Source of the DNA: a virus
Virus record (IMG/VR): IMGVR_UViG_3300010885_022232
Span: 1-49,049 of that record
Strand: one strand, 5' to 3'
Length of the DNA stretch: 49,049 nt
Both the position numbers and the translations under genes were made by a program. Under the pieces are notes generated by a model. It was not told the DNA's origin. It ran no database searches and was given only the letters and a program-made list of their open reading frames with translations. Position 1 is the first letter of the stretch. The number at the start of each line of letters is the position of its first letter. Positions 14,248 through 28,200 of the stretch are shown in pieces.

Positions 14248-17200
14248 TTAATATAAGGGTGCATTAGGGTCTTTTTCTTCTTGTTCTTGTTCTTGAGGTA
14301 AAGATTCTCCTGTTACTTCTTTTATTCCAGATTTTCTTTTTTGATTTTCATTATAATTTTCTCTTTCAGGATTAGGAATTAAATCTAAAGCTTCTTCTTT
14401 AGCTAGAGATTTTTTTTCTTCTTCTGACATTTCTTTAATATCTTCATCAGTAGATTTATTATATTCTTCAATAAGTTGAAGTCTCTTCTCTTTTCTAGCT
14501 TTTTCAGCAGTATTTTTATCTTTTTTATAATTAGAATCAAATAATCCATCCATCCATTCATTTTTATCCCACTCTGTTTCCATAGAAGATTCTAAACCTC
14601 CTCTCCAAGTATCATGCCCAATATCTCTAATAAAGGCTGGTAAAAGTTCTTTTCTAAGAGTATTTCCTAATTTAGATTGTCCTTCTCTATTTCCTTTAGA
14701 TATTTCATCTGAACCTTTAGTTACCCCCATTAAATGAGTACAAATTTTTACAATTTTATCCATACTATTTTGAAGACCATTTTTACTACCTAAAGTAGTG
14801 AACATTGCATAAGGGTCCATAGCTAAAGCAATCTCTTGATACATACCTGTAACTTGGTTTTCTACAAAATTATACCATTGTGCATTTTCTTTTCTTTCTA
14901 ATTTTCTTTGTTCCCAAGCTTTAATTTCTTCTTCCTCTTCAGGTTTAGGATCATCATCATCATTTTGTTGAAATAAAGCCTGAATAGCTAACTTAATTAA
15001 TATGAAAGCTGCAGTAGTTTGCATATTTCTTGCCATTAATCTTACATCTTTTATTTCTTGAGAAGTTAAATTAGCTTTATCACTAAATGTAGGTTGTTTT
15101 ACTAATTGTTTTCCAACAGCAATATTAGCAATTTCTACTGGGGTATAAGCTAAACTCTTAATTACAAACAAAGCTTGTTCTCTAATGTTAATTAATTCTG
15201 TGTGATCTACAATAGGACCTTGACCTTTAGATTTTTTATATATTGCCATACCTGCTGCAACAGAACCTGCAGTTAAAAACCCTCCAACAAGAATTGGAGA
15301 AGAAGCTGCAATACCCATAAGACCTGTAACTCCTAACATAAGACCTCCTGCAACAGAAGTCTTTTTATTTAAAAATGTAGATAATAAGTACCCTGTTTCA
15401 GTTTGACCTGTTCTAATATTTTTTTGTTCATATCTATATCTAGAAGAAATGAATCTAGGAATCCAAGTTTTAAATACCATAAAAGGTTTAGTATAAATAC
15501 TTCCTTTTACTCTAGTAACACCAGTTTTACTGTAATCTCCAGCAATACTTTTAGTCATATTATCTATGTCTGTTTTCCAAGTCACCATATCTTCAGTGTC
15601 CATCTCTTCAAACTCAGCAATATTTTCAGGAGTTCTAAACTCTTCTTTTAATCTAAGTTTTCCTCCTGTAGTATCAGGGTCTTCATATACATTAAATGCT
15701 CCTCCATCAAATAAAGGTTCTTGGTTACCATTTTTATCTGTAACCATTTTATCCATAGCCATAGCTAAGATACCTGAAGTCTGATTATAATATTCTACTA
15801 CTTGAGTTCCATACATAGCAGAAAACCACCTAGCTCTTTTTTGTAATTTACTTTGAGCTTTTTGCAACTCATTAGTACCATCTTGTAACCTACCTAATTG
15901 TTTAATAAATAGTTCACTTTTATGCCATTCTTTTGCATAATTTGGATTAATGAATCTAAGCTTGTTTAAGCCTACAAAATGATTTACTGGGTAGATATTA
16001 CCATTACTCCAAAATTCTCCATCTCTGGAAAGCAGAGCAAAGAATCCTTGAGTTCTATTTCTAAAGTTAGCAAGGAAATTATACCCTAATCCAACTTTTA
16101 CAGTTAATTGGTTTACCACTTTATCAAATAAAGCTCCAAACATATAATCTTTACCTAAGAGTCTTAACCTTTGTTCAAGGTCTTGTTTCTCAGAATATAG
16201 TTCATCTGATTTTTTAGGGTCTGTATTATTTGCAATTTCTGATTCTAAAGCTTTAAGTCTTTTAATAGCAGAATTGTAGATAATTTTTTCTTCTTTAGTA
16301 AAGTTTTTATAGAAGTGTTGACCTAAAAGAGCAGGATTGAAATCAGCTTTTCCAAAAGCTTTAATTAAAGCATCACTTACACTTCCTCCAACATCTTTTT
16401 GGTTCTTATTTAGAATTACTTTTTCATTCCAAAACTCTTGTCTTTCTATTTCACTTTTTCTTGCTTGCCCTTTTTTATTAAAAGTAGAATCTTTTTCATT
16501 TTTAATGACATTACTTTTAGCCATATAGACACTCATTTCATTTTTAGCTTCTGTTCTAGCTTTGTGTTCTGCAGAAATTTCTAACAGAGCTTTAAGAAGA
16601 ACAGGTAAATTTAAAGTTTGAGATTGCATTACTCTTTTTTCAGAAAATACTTTTAATTCTCCTACTTTAAAAGTATCTTTTCCTAATTCAGTAGTAAGGT
16701 CTTGTACAGTATCTACCCCTATTGCATCTAAAAGTTTCTTTTGAGACTCAGGAGTTAAATTAGAAATCTTAACTTCAGTCTTATCAGTAATTTGATTCCC
16801 TACTATGTTAGCAATTTCTGTTTTTACAATACTAAAATCTTTATTTACTTCATTAGCTACAGTTTTTATTTCTCCTGCTAATACAACATTATTGTTTTGA
16901 TTATTGTAATTAGGTCTTTTAGCACTTAGTACATTTTTAATAAAACCTTTTACATTAAGCATTTTACCTAGCCCTCTTTTTACTAAAGAAAAGATACTTT
17001 TATCCATTAGTTCTTCAGCAAGTTGTTTTTGCATGTAGAATATAGAGTTAGCACTTACTTTTAAATCAGAGTCTATAAGATTTTCTGCAATAGTTCTTGA
17101 ACCTGCTTTCATAGCACTCCAAAGATTCTTAAGAGCAGGGTTATTATCTATAACATCAAAATCTTTGTCATAGAAATTAGTGTCAACTCCTGCTTTAGAA

Positions 17201-19212
17201 GTTGATCTTGGCATTACAGTATTGTATTTTAAGAAAGAAGGCTTTTCATTAGATTGTGTTCCTACTTGAAACTCAATCATATTACTATTTTTAGCTTGAT
17301 GAGCTTTAAGAAATTCTAAAGGACTAAGTCTTTTATCAGTAATTTCTAAGTTGATTCTTGCAGCATCAGATAAGTCACTATATTTAGTTACATTTTCTTC
17401 AGCCATTTTAAAATTAGTAAGAACTTTCATTTCTTCCATGTAGTTATCAAGGAAGTTTCTTTGTTGTTCAACTATGTGGTCATATTCATCTTGACCTATT
17501 TTAGCAATTACAGAATCTTTATATGCTTGTGCTGCTGTAGAGTCAGGATTTTTAAATCTGTCATAAGTAGGGTCTGTAAAAATATCATGTAACAAAGTAA
17601 AGTCAATAAACTCAGATACATTATCTAAGTCAGTATATTTATCTGTTAAGAGTCTTTCTACTTGGGCCCAATCTTTATTTTCTCTAGCAGCAAAGATGTC
17701 TTTTTTAGATTTTTGCACTATATTAGTTAGAGTAGTATTCCATTTTCTAGAAAATTTACCAACTAAGTTAGGTTTAATATTTCCATTTTCATCTTTTTGA
17801 TAAAACATATTGTAATCATAACCTGAATACACAATTCTACCTGCTTTGGCTGTTATCTTTTTACCTAACTTTTGAAGCTCTTTTTCAGCATCTTCAATAG
17901 CAGCATCAATGTCAGCTATAATTTTTTGAGACTTAGCTGATTCTCTAATAGAAGCTTTTTCATATTCCAGAACCATTAAATCATCCAGAATGTTGTTTTT
18001 ACTGGTAACATTTTGACCTAATCCAAAGAAAAAAGATTCTCCCCAAGAAATATCTTGAAGATTTTTTAGTAACTCATCTTTAACTGCTTCCATGTTTACT
18101 AACTGAGCTCCTGTATTAGGGTCAATAGTAACATGTTGAGGGTATAAAGAAGCTAAATTAGGTGCATGTTTTTCTAATAAATCAATAAAGATATTATCTA
18201 AAGCTCTGTCTATCTTATCTCTAGTGTCATTTATTTGTCCTGCTACATTATCAATAAGATTTTTTACATCTCTTTCATAGTAAGTATTACTCTTAGGAGT
18301 AAAAAGAGTATTACCTTTATTATCTATACTTGTATTGGCAGAAGTCTCTATGTATTTGAATACTTCTTTGGCTAAGAAAATATTATCTAAAGTAGGGTTA
18401 GCAAGAAACTCTTTTATCAAATCAAAATCTCTATTAAAGAAATCTCTCATTAGACTTACTTTATCTGTACTTTTAGCAAAATTACTAATCTCTTTTTCAA
18501 GACTATCTTTTACTAAATTCAATCTTGAGATCTTAGCTGTAGTATCTGCCTGGGGTTTAAGTCTTTTTTCATTATACAACTTTTCAACATTCATCTCAAT
18601 CTTTTTCAACAAAGCTTTTTTCTGCTCTAAATAATCTTCATAAGTAGGCTGCATTACAGTATTAGTATTTGTATTTCTTACAGTACTAATACTTTCATCT
18701 GTATCTTCTTCTTGAGATAACATAGCTTCTTCAGCTGAAGGATAGACATCTCCTTCTTCTGTAACAAAACCTGACTGTCTATTAGTTTCTCTAATTTCTG
18801 CTAGTCTTTTTAGTTCTTTTTTTTGGTCAAGTTCTGTTTGAGCTTCCATTTGAGTGTTGTATTCTCCAATAGAAACTTTGTCTTCATAGATACCTAACTC
18901 TTTTCTTCTATTATCAATAGCTTCAAAAGCAGATTCAATAGGAGTAATTCTAACAATAGTTTCTCTACCTAATTTTGCATTAGAACCTTCATTAGTAGTT
19001 TTAACCTCAGTGTCAAACAAAGAAGTTAAGTTTAAACCATAATTATCATTAATAGCTTTTAATAAATTATTGTGATAAGTTTCAAAATCTGATTGTCTAT
19101 CTAAATCAAGTTTTCTACCACTAGGTTTTCCTTCTTCAGAAATAAAAAATTTTTTCTTTTCTAAATCTGCAAGAGCATTACTCTTAGATTCTTTAAATGC
19201 TAAACATCCCAT
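14248..19212 (-). CDS. Giant crAss-type virion/ejection protein, 1654 aa
   Basis: The protein lies directly after the 4487-aa RNA polymerase gene and is of the very large class found there in crAss-like phages, where such proteins are packaged with the genome. Most of it is helical and charged (many E/K-rich segments, for example residues about 120-160 and the acidic DDDDPKPEEEEE stretch near residue 1415). A hydrophobic pair of segments around residues 1284-1324 (GGLMLGVTGLMGIAASSPILVGGFLTAGSV, broken here by Pro) could insert into a membrane during ejection. No catalytic motif was recognised. The C-terminus is Glu/Lys/Gln-rich (LPQEQEQEEKDPNAPLY). Its start (MGCLAFKES) is 10 bases after the polymerase stop. 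Confidence 0.78.
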   Translation of the reverse strand: MGCLAFKESKSNALADLEKKKFFISEEGKPSGRKLDLDRQSDFETYHNNLLKAINDNYGLNLTSLFDTEVKTTNEGSNAKLGRETIVRITPIESAFEAIDNRRKELGIYEDKVSIGEYNTQMEAQTELDQKKELKRLAEIRETNRQSGFVTEEGDVYPSAEEAMLSQEEDTDESISTVRNTNTNTVMQPTYEDYLEQKKALLKKIEMNVEKLYNEKRLKPQADTTAKISRLNLVKDSLEKEISNFAKSTDKVSLMRDFFNRDFDLIKEFLANPTLDNIFLAKEVFKYIETSANTSIDNKGNTLFTPKSNTYYERDVKNLIDNVAGQINDTRDKIDRALDNIFIDLLEKHAPNLASLYPQHVTIDPNTGAQLVNMEAVKDELLKNLQDISWGESFFFGLGQNVTSKNNILDDLMVLEYEKASIRESAKSQKIIADIDAAIEDAEKELQKLGKKITAKAGRIVYSGYDYNMFYQKDENGNIKPNLVGKFSRKWNTTLTNIVQKSKKDIFAARENKDWAQVERLLTDKYTDLDNVSEFIDFTLLHDIFTDPTYDRFKNPDSTAAQAYKDSVIAKIGQDEYDHIVEQQRNFLDNYMEEMKVLTNFKMAEENVTKYSDLSDAARINLEITDKRLSPLEFLKAHQAKNSNMIEFQVGTQSNEKPSFLKYNTVMPRSTSKAGVDTNFYDKDFDVIDNNPALKNLWSAMKAGSRTIAENLIDSDLKVSANSIFYMQKQLAEELMDKSIFSLVKRGLGKMLNVKGFIKNVLSAKRPNYNNQNNNVVLAGEIKTVANEVNKDFSIVKTEIANIVGNQITDKTEVKISNLTPESQKKLLDAIGVDTVQDLTTELGKDTFKVGELKVFSEKRVMQSQTLNLPVLLKALLEISAEHKARTEAKNEMSVYMAKSNVIKNEKDSTFNKKGQARKSEIERQEFWNEKVILNKNQKDVGGSVSDALIKAFGKADFNPALLGQHFYKNFTKEEKIIYNSAIKRLKALESEIANNTDPKKSDELYSEKQDLEQRLRLLGKDYMFGALFDKVVNQLTVKVGLGYNFLANFRNRTQGFFALLSRDGEFWSNGNIYPVNHFVGLNKLRFINPNYAKEWHKSELFIKQLGRLQDGTNELQKAQSKLQKRARWFSAMYGTQVVEYYNQTSGILAMAMDKMVTDKNGNQEPLFDGGAFNVYEDPDTTGGKLRLKEEFRTPENIAEFEEMDTEDMVTWKTDIDNMTKSIAGDYSKTGVTRVKGSIYTKPFMVFKTWIPRFISSRYRYEQKNIRTGQTETGYLLSTFLNKKTSVAGGLMLGVTGLMGIAASSPILVGGFLTAGSVAAGMAIYKKSKGQGPIVDHTELINIREQALFVIKSLAYTPVEIANIAVGKQLVKQPTFSDKANLTSQEIKDVRLMARNMQTTAAFILIKLAIQALFQQNDDDDPKPEEEEEIKAWEQRKLERKENAQWYNFVENQVTGMYQEIALAMDPYAMFTTLGSKNGLQNSMDKIVKICTHLMGVTKGSDEISKGNREGQSKLGNTLRKELLPAFIRDIGHDTWRGGLESSMETEWDKNEWMDGLFDSNYKKDKNTAEKARKEKRLQLIEEYNKSTDEDIKEMSEEEKKSLAKEEALDLIPNPERENYNENQKRKSGIKEVTGESLPQEQEQEEKDPNAPLY

Positions 19213-19222
19213 ATTTTCTTTT

Positions 19223-22200
19223 TTAAATTGCTAGGCCTCCTTCACAGGCAGATTTGTCTTCTTTGACAAAGGTATCATTTTTTTCTGTATCTGAGATACT
19301 TAGATCTACAGTATTTTCATCCCTAACATCATTGTCAGGACTACTTAAATCAATGTTAGTAGGGTTACCATACATCAACTTATTGGCCTCTTCTTGTTGT
19401 AAAATAAGGTGTACATCAGGTGGGATAAGATCTTCACTAACTAATCTTCTTCCTTTTGACTCTTCATTGATAAAATTCATAGAAGCTACTATGGCATCTT
19501 TAGCTAAAGTGTTATCTTTAAGACCAGGGTAAATTGCTTCAATAATATCCATAAAAGCAGTTTTAATATCTTCCCAAAGATTACTGTTTCCAGCAGTAGG
19601 AATTTTACTCATTTCTTGTTGAAAAGTAGGAGAAGTCATTGAAACAGTAATGAACTCTCTAATATTAACTCCAGCATAAATAAGTTCTTTTTCTCTTTCT
19701 GTAAACCCTGCACCTAAAGAAGCATCTTTAGAGTTTCTTTTGTTTTGTAAATCTGTAATTTCATTTTTGTGAAGTTCTACAAATTTTTGAAAAACAGTGT
19801 TTAACTTTTGAACATGAGTAGGAATATCAATATCTGTTCTTAAAGTAGAACCATCAGCTTGATAATAATTAGTTATTTCTGCAGCACTTACTGTATGAAT
19901 TAACTCATGTATAAAAACTGAAGCAGTTTTATCAGAAGAGACTTCTGTAGTATGTGTAGGGTTAATACTAACATCTAAAGTTTTTCTTGAAGCTCTACCA
20001 GCAGCTGGTAAATTTTTATCTATAACAACTTTTTGGCTACCATTTTTAATTATAGGTAGTAACCATTTAGCTGCTTCAGATAAATAAGCATGTTCAGGGC
20101 TTAAAATAGCATCTGCAATATTTTGAGTCACTTCTCTAACAGTACTAGTTCCTTCTATGATATTGAAAGGTATACCATTGCTTTCTTTAACTTGATTATC
20201 AACTATTTTAGGAGTATTGTTAACAGTTGTAGAATTCATTGCAGAAACATTGGCATTTCTGTACTCATATTCATTAACTCCTTTATTACCTAAAGTATCA
20301 ATTTTTTGGTACATTCCATTACCTACATTTTCATATAAAGAATAAGCTTGTGCATCTCCTTTTTTGTTTTTAATAGACACAAAAGAAGGACTTTTACCTG
20401 CATTATCTACATATTTAAACAAGCCATTTACTTCTTTGTTTCTTTCTTTGTAAGGAACTTTAGGAGCTTTGCTTGGATTATGTTGGAAATACTGTTTAGT
20501 AAATACACTAGGCCCTTCAGAGTTTCTTCCAAGAGCTACTCCAAATATATCAATACTTGAATTTTTCTTAGAATTGAATCCTTGAAGTTTTTTATTAGCT
20601 TGTACAAATACTTGTTTTTCAACTACTTCTCCATTTACAAACTCTTTTTGAGTTTCATAAGTACCTACAGTTTCTAAGTATTCTACAGGAACATATTTTA
20701 CAAACTCAGTAGCTTTTTGAACTCCCCCTTGTAAGAAAGAATAAGAAACTAAATCTTCAGCTAACATTTTAGTTGAATAAGACTTACCATTTTTAGGAGG
20801 TAAAGGAGTGTCCATTAAAATTAATTCAGGAATAGAGTTGTATAACTCTTCTTCATCAAGATTATCTGTAGCTGCATTGTTATATTTGATTACAGAGAAG
20901 TCAGTGTCTCCTAATGCAGACTCATAAGTAAAGCTTCTTACTAATGGATTTTGAGAAAGGATTCTAATTCCTTTGCCAAACCCAGGTATTTTAGCACCCA
21001 CAAGATCTTTCATGTAAGTAGATAAAGAAGTATTAGTATCTGTATCTTTAAATAATTCAAATCTTTTGGCTCTAGGATCCATTTCAAATACATTGTTACC
21101 TTGTCTAGAGTAGATGTATTTTTTAATGCTTTCTACAATCTCTTCAAAGTTTTCAATAATAACTGAGTCAGAAACTTCTCCTTTACCTTGAATAGCAAGT
21201 ATTTCTTTTACTGTGTCAACAATACTTTGTTCCTGGTAAGGGAAGAAATCTTGATACATGGTGTTACCTAATCTAAGTCCATTGATTACAATTTGACCTT
21301 GAGGAGTTGTAGGAGTTACATAATACTCTCCTAACCACTCACCATCTTGTCTACCTTCTTGAGTTTTTGTAAACTCTCCAATAAGATTTTCTACTCCTTT
21401 TACAGTACCATTATCAGGTAAAGTTTTAAGAGCTTCAAATTTTAATTGAGATTCAATCATAGACTTACCTAAAGTATTAGCATTGATGGTCTTTTGAACA
21501 GTAGAAAGAGCTCTAGCTTCTTTTTCTAGTTGAACATAAGTCATAAAAGCATGTAACTGAGTATTTGTGTCTTCTCCACTATACTTAATCCCATCTAATA
21601 AATTTTGTCCATTTAGTATTTTTCCATTAGGTTGAGCTATTTGCCCTGTAGTTGTATCTACAAATTGATACTTAAGATTTAGCCCTTCTCCTACTTGTTT
21701 GTAAGTAATGGCCCCTTCAGATAGTCTAGAAACAGTTTCTGCAATAAGTTCATCTTGTTTTAAGAACTCTCCTAAGATGCCTTTACTTGCTTTCTTTTGA
21801 CTATTAAAGTTTTTAATAGCAGGCTGAGACAGTAACATGTAAGAAATAGAATTTCCTAATTCATCTCTATCAAAACCTAACAAAGAAAGATAAGCATCTA
21901 CATTAATAGTATCTTCATTAACACCTACTCTACCTAAAATTTGTTCTTTCTCATTATCTGTTGCAGTATTTTCTTTTTCAGCAAATACCTCAGCAGTACT
22001 TCTTTGATGATTCTTAGCCCAAGCATTACCATTTACTGTAGGAGTAAGAGTTTTTTGTACTCCTAAAGTACCAGTAGAAATAAAATCTCCAATAGTAGTT
22101 ACTTTAGGATCTCCATTTTCATCCATTATAAATACACTTTTACCTGAAATATTTTGTTGAAGTAACCCATTAAAAGTGGTGTAGTTTGCATATACTCCAA

Positions 22201-25200
22201 TAGCAGTTTTACCAATAGAACCTAAGTCCATTTTCATTTTTTGGTAACTATTAGTAAGCATAGTAAAGTTCATCAAACTTTTTTGATATATTTCATCTGC
22301 TTCTTTTAGTGAAAGATTAGGATTGCTTTCTCTGTATTTAGCAGTGGCAGCATTCTTAACTCCTTCAGCAGTCAAGTTTTCTATTAAATCAGCTTGATTA
22401 GAAGCAAAATCTATAGAAAGTACTTTATTAATTTTATTTTGTACATTAACATCAGGATTATTAAATACAGCTAAATGAGTTTTAATAAACTCATTTTCAG
22501 CAACTTTTCTTTTTAATTCTGTTTCAACTTTACTTAATTTTTGTGCAATACTTAATTGAGGTAATAATAAAGTCTCCAGAGATTCTTCATCTAAAAGAGT
22601 TCCTGTTCCTTGTACAAAACTTTTGAAAAGCTCTTGTGCAAAGTTACTTTTAGCAGAAGCTGTAACATTTTGTAAGTTAGCTTTTTCAATTTTATTTTTT
22701 AAGTCTTGTATCTTAGCATCAGCATATTCTTTTGTAAGAACCTGAATTTTACCTTCTTCATTAGTAATGTGGTTTAATTGGTAAGCAGACTCCTTATCAA
22801 TATCATAGTCAAGACCTTTTTGTTTAGTAAAGTTCTTAGGTACAATCATTAAATCTCCTACTTCAGGAGGAAGGATACCAGCTATCTCAATTGTAGAACC
22901 AGATACATGTGAAGAAGTTGGAGTTCTAAAACTAAAGGCATTAAATAAAGCAGGATCTATCATGCCATCTTTTAATCCTAAAGTTCCATTATCTCTTTTA
23001 AAAATGTATTTACCTTCTTTACCATTAAATCCTTCAAACAAGTCAATAAGCTTTTTATCTGGACCTTTAAATTTAGAAGGTACAAATACTTGTGCTTTTT
23101 TAAATACAGGAGTACCATTTACATCTTCAGTGTGAACACCTTGCAATTCTTTACCATTCCAGTTATTCAAATAAATAACTCTTGATTTATCTACTCCTTC
23201 TAAGTTTTCTTTAAAACTAAACCCTGCTTCAGAGCCTGCCACAAATCCATTACCTGGCATTTTGTGTTTCATAACTCTATTAGTGATAATAGCATTTAAT
23301 AAAGACTCATATCTATTACTATCAGAAGATAACCATAAAGGAGTTTTAAATTCATAATAAATACCTGCCTTACCTTGAAGTTGTTCTAGTTTTAAACCTG
23401 CTAAAGATTTTACACTGTAACCTCTACTAGTAGCTTCCTTGATTAATAAGTCTTGTAATTTAACCATGAATTGATTTTGGTCAATTACTTTTCCTCTTTC
23501 ATCAAGACCTAACTCAGAAAACAATTCAGCTTTTTTACTATCTACAATGTCTTTAAAAGCATTGTTATAGTGTTGATACAACTCTTTACCTGTAAGCATT
23601 TTTCCATCTAAAGGAAAAGTAGCATATTTATCTCTTTCTTCTTCTTTGTATTCTTCTATCATCCCATCTCCAAACAAAAGTTTAAAGAATTGAGTTCCCA
23701 TAGAAACTTTATCATCTTGAGCTTTGTCAGATTTGAAAGGCACATCTTGTTGAATTCTAAAGTTATCTCTTTTAAGAGTTAATACAGAACTTCCTGTATC
23801 AGTAGGATTGTACTCTTTAATATCATTTAAAGAATTTACATCAAAAGGATTAATAGCTTTTACAGTAGCACCTACTTTATTAGCTGTTTGGAATGATGCT
23901 CTGGTAAATCTACCAGTATTTTTTTCCAACTCTTCCATTTTATTTCTTAATCCTTCTAATCTTGTACCTGCAGTAAGCTGAGGTAATAAAGGGAAAGCAG
24001 AAGACTTAATGTAAACAACTCTGTTTACATCTTGTTCTTTATTAATGTAAGTCCCTGTGTGTACAGGTTTAATAGGTTGGAATACTATATTAAGTTCTTC
24101 CTTAGTCAAGTCTTCTTCTTTAGTTAACTTATCATTGATAGTCTTAAGTTCTTTATCAGAAAGTCTTCCCATTCTATGAAGAATAGAAATGTGTTCTGCA
24201 GCTGTAGAATACTCTTGAGCATCAGTAGATTCAATATCAAAGTAAGCAGAAAGATCTGAAAATTCTTTAGATAACTTATCTCTAGTTTCTTTCATATCTG
24301 TCTTAGCTTTTACATAAAGTTCAGGGCTAATGTCAACAATACCTTGCTCATATCTATCTACTATTTTAGCAGCTGTAGCATGCTTTTCAAGTAGAGGAGT
24401 AGCCTTAGTTAAAGCTTCTTCTCCATAATAATTTTTAATTAAGTATTCTGCATTTTCAGTAATATCAATAGAGTCATTTAAAAAGATTTGATTATACTCT
24501 TCATTTCTAGAGTTGGCAATTTTATTACCTGGAGCAATTAATAAAGCTAACCTTTTACCTAAATTAGTACCAATTTGTTTATTGATAGAAATGTAAGCTT
24601 CATCTTTAGAAAAATCCCAAGCATTAATCTTAGTCTTCTCTTGTTTACCTGTTTCTTTATTTAATTTCTCTTCTGTAAATAATTTGTCTTGACTGTAGTT
24701 TGCTATATCTCCAGCAAAAACTTTAAACATTTCAGCATTAAACAATAGATTATTTAATACAAAATCATTTACAGCTAAGTCATAGTCAGTAGAAGCATCT
24801 CTTCCTGCTTCTGTAAAATAGTTTTTATCAAACATTTTAGAAGTAGTCTTACCTCCTTTAGTTTCAGTGTAAGGGGCCCAAGAATCTTTTTTAAATTCTA
24901 CTTCTTGTTGCACTACATCTTCAATAGCATTTTGAAAAGTTTCTTTAAACTCTTCTATAGCCTCATCTATAGTATAATTTAAAGTAGAGCTAGCTAACTT
25001 CTCTATGATTCTTACACCATCAGAAGCTTTTAAAGTATTCATTATAGGTAACAAATGAAATATTTGTGCTCCTTTATCATAGTTTTTAATGTTAGTTGTA
25101 CCTATTTCTCTGTGGAATTTTACAATTCTTTTAAGTTCAGGTAAAACTAATCTTTCAAATAGCATTTCTTTTAGTTGTGTCTTAAATCCTGAGATAGAAC

Positions 25201-28200
25201 CATCCTCTTCTACTTTAAATAAAAGAGATTTATCAGCCATAAAATCAAACACAGCAGTTTCCATATACAAACCTGTACTCTTGTCAGACATAGTAGGAGA
25301 AAGCATGTGTGCCATTCTCATAGTAATGCCATCTATTTTAGTACCTGCAGGTAATTTATCTACTTTTCTATCTTGAAATCCTGCTAAAGCATTCATATCA
25401 AAATCAGTATCACTTAAGTCAGTAAGACTTGCTCTATTAGGGTTGTCTCCTTTTTCTTTAATAGCAGTCAAAGCAACATGATGTACTTGGAACATACCTT
25501 TAAATGCAGGCACATTCTTTAATAAGTCAAGTATTACAGAGTCTTCTGAAAAAGACAATGATTGTAAATCATCTATTAAAGTATTAGTTTGGTCACTAGC
25601 AGCTCTCTTTAAGTTTTGTACCATATCAGTAATATACTTTGTAGGTACAAGAGTAGAGATGTTTTTACCAGTGTCTCTAAAAGATAAAGCAATAAGATTA
25701 GGATTGTATTTAGTTTCAACAGCACTTAATGCTTTAGTAACTCCACCTAAGTTTGAAAACACATTTGTATTTACATCAAACTTCATTCCTATAGGATCAT
25801 TTTTAGCTTTAGTTAAAAAGTCCACAATAGGTACAAACAATCCTCCTGCATTTACACTGTACAAATCTTTGAATGGCACATCTCTTTGAGCATTAAAAAT
25901 ACCTTTTTCATATATCTGAGTCCAAGCAGCATCTTGAAAAGTAAATCCTAATTTACCTAACCAATTTCTTAAATCTGTTTGAGATACATTAGTGTAGTCT
26001 TTGTCCCAAGAATTGAATTCTTCAATCATTCTATCTGCAAAAGCAGTATCTACAGTCCCATCTTTTTTATAAAGACCTGAGACCATATTATCATTTTTCC
26101 ATTTGTTATTTACAATTCTTGAAGCTTCATTAGCATTAGTATTGTACATTTTAAGTACAGTCCCATTAGGACCACTTTCATACATACCAAATTTAGAAGA
26201 CAAAGTATGTCTTACAAAATTGTAAACAAACTCATTCTTAATTTGTTGGTCAGCTCCTTCTAATTTCTTAAGTACATCTTTTACAAAAGGAGATTCACTT
26301 TGAGTTAATTTTTCAATTAACTTATTATAGTCAGACTCTACTTCAGAACCCATACTAAGAACTTTGCTTAACTCATTGTAAACATCATTAAAACTCATGT
26401 AAGATGGTAAGCCTAAGTAAGTTGTTTGAGCAACTCCTTTAGCATCATACTTGTTAATTTTATGTAAGAACCTTCTAAGTCTGTAAGAAGCTTTGGCTTT
26501 ACCTGACTCTTCAATAGATTCTTTGTTATAATCTTTTACATTCTGAGTTTCCTCTTCTGTATTAGTAGCATCTGTTTCTTTTTCTTTTTCAACTAATTGA
26601 GTTTGTTTTTGAATATCAGCAAAAGATTTTTCAAACAAAGGAGTAAAGTTTGCTTTAACATCAGCTATGTTTTTCAAAGTAGTTGAGTAAGCTTCTTTCA
26701 ATAATGCCACTCTACTATCAGTAGAATTACTATTATTTAATTCTGTTTGCAAAGCTTTTAATTGAGTTTCAAGACCTAATAAAACAGAGTCTAACTCTTT
26801 CTTAATATCATCTTTTAATTTGGCTTTAGATACAGCAGATTTATATTCTAAACTTACTTTTTCTCCAATGTTATGTACAATAAATTGTCTGATAGCTTTT
26901 TCTTGAAGGATGTTTAAATTACCAACTGTTTTAAACAAGTTAGCTAATTTAGAAGTGTCTTCAATCATATCATCATTTTCTTCAAACTCATCTAAACTAA
27001 TACCTAAGTTATTCAATAACTCAACATGTTTATCAATGTTTAAAGGTTCTGCAACTATTTCTTTAGCTAATTCTACATTCTCAGTTTGTTGAGTTTTAAC
27101 TTGTTGAGGACCAGTTTCTGCTACAACTGGTGTATAAGAAATTGTAAAAGTAGGTTGTGCTACAGTAGCATATACAGGTTTTTCTTCTGTACCAACATTT
27201 ACAGACTTAAGGTTAGTTTGTAAAGTATCTTTTAAATAATCTTCATAACTCTTATTAGTAGAGATTACTTTACCATTTACAATAGATACTATTTTAGCTT
27301 TGCTGTTTCCAAGTAATTTTAAGTTAGTGTGTTGTTTAACATCAGGATAAACATCTTTATCAAACAATACTTTTTTGTAAGAGTCTAATCTATCTCCTTG
27401 TATTGGAGTTTGGAAAAAAGTCTTAATAAAAGACACTAACTCTAAATGGTTTTCAATATTGAATCCCATATTCTTATTAATATCTGCTTGAATTTTCTCA
27501 GCTTGTTCTTTAGTCATTTCAAACTCAGTACCTTTAATAGTATCAGTTCTTCCTTCTAAAGTCATGTAAGCAGCCACAGCCCATCTAGCAGTTTCAATTT
27601 GCTCATCATTTGCAACTCTTTGAAGAGGGTAAGCTCTATACTGAGGGACTGTTTCTCCTTTATCATTTTTAGTTGTACCAACTTGAGACACCATCCAGGT
27701 GTGCCCATTAGTTCCACCAGGACCAGCTTTAAACAATTGTCTGTCAATTATCTTACCACCAAACTTAGTATCAAAGTTTGTATGTAAATCAGTACCCCTT
27801 TGAACTACTAAAGTAGCTTGAGGATTAGATTCTCTTACAGAAATTTTAGGTTGAGTTTCAGGAATTTTAATAGGAGAACCTTCAGCACTTCTATTTAAAG
27901 TAACTTCTCTTAAACCATTATGAATACTGTCTCTTAGAGCCCTAGCATTGTCAACACCTTTTTGAATATGATTAGACCATGTAGCATCTTGAGCAGCATT
28001 CTGAGGATTTTTAGAACTACCTGCAGGATTCTTAATAGTGTAAGCATTAAACTTATCTACTTCTTGCACATAGCCTAATCTTTTACCTTTTGAATCTGTA
28101 TAGAACATAGGGACTTTATCTCTAAATTCTTGAGTGTCTCTAAAGTTAGAATTAGTTTTTTCTCTTTCAGCAACCCATTTATCAAATGTGGTCATTATTG

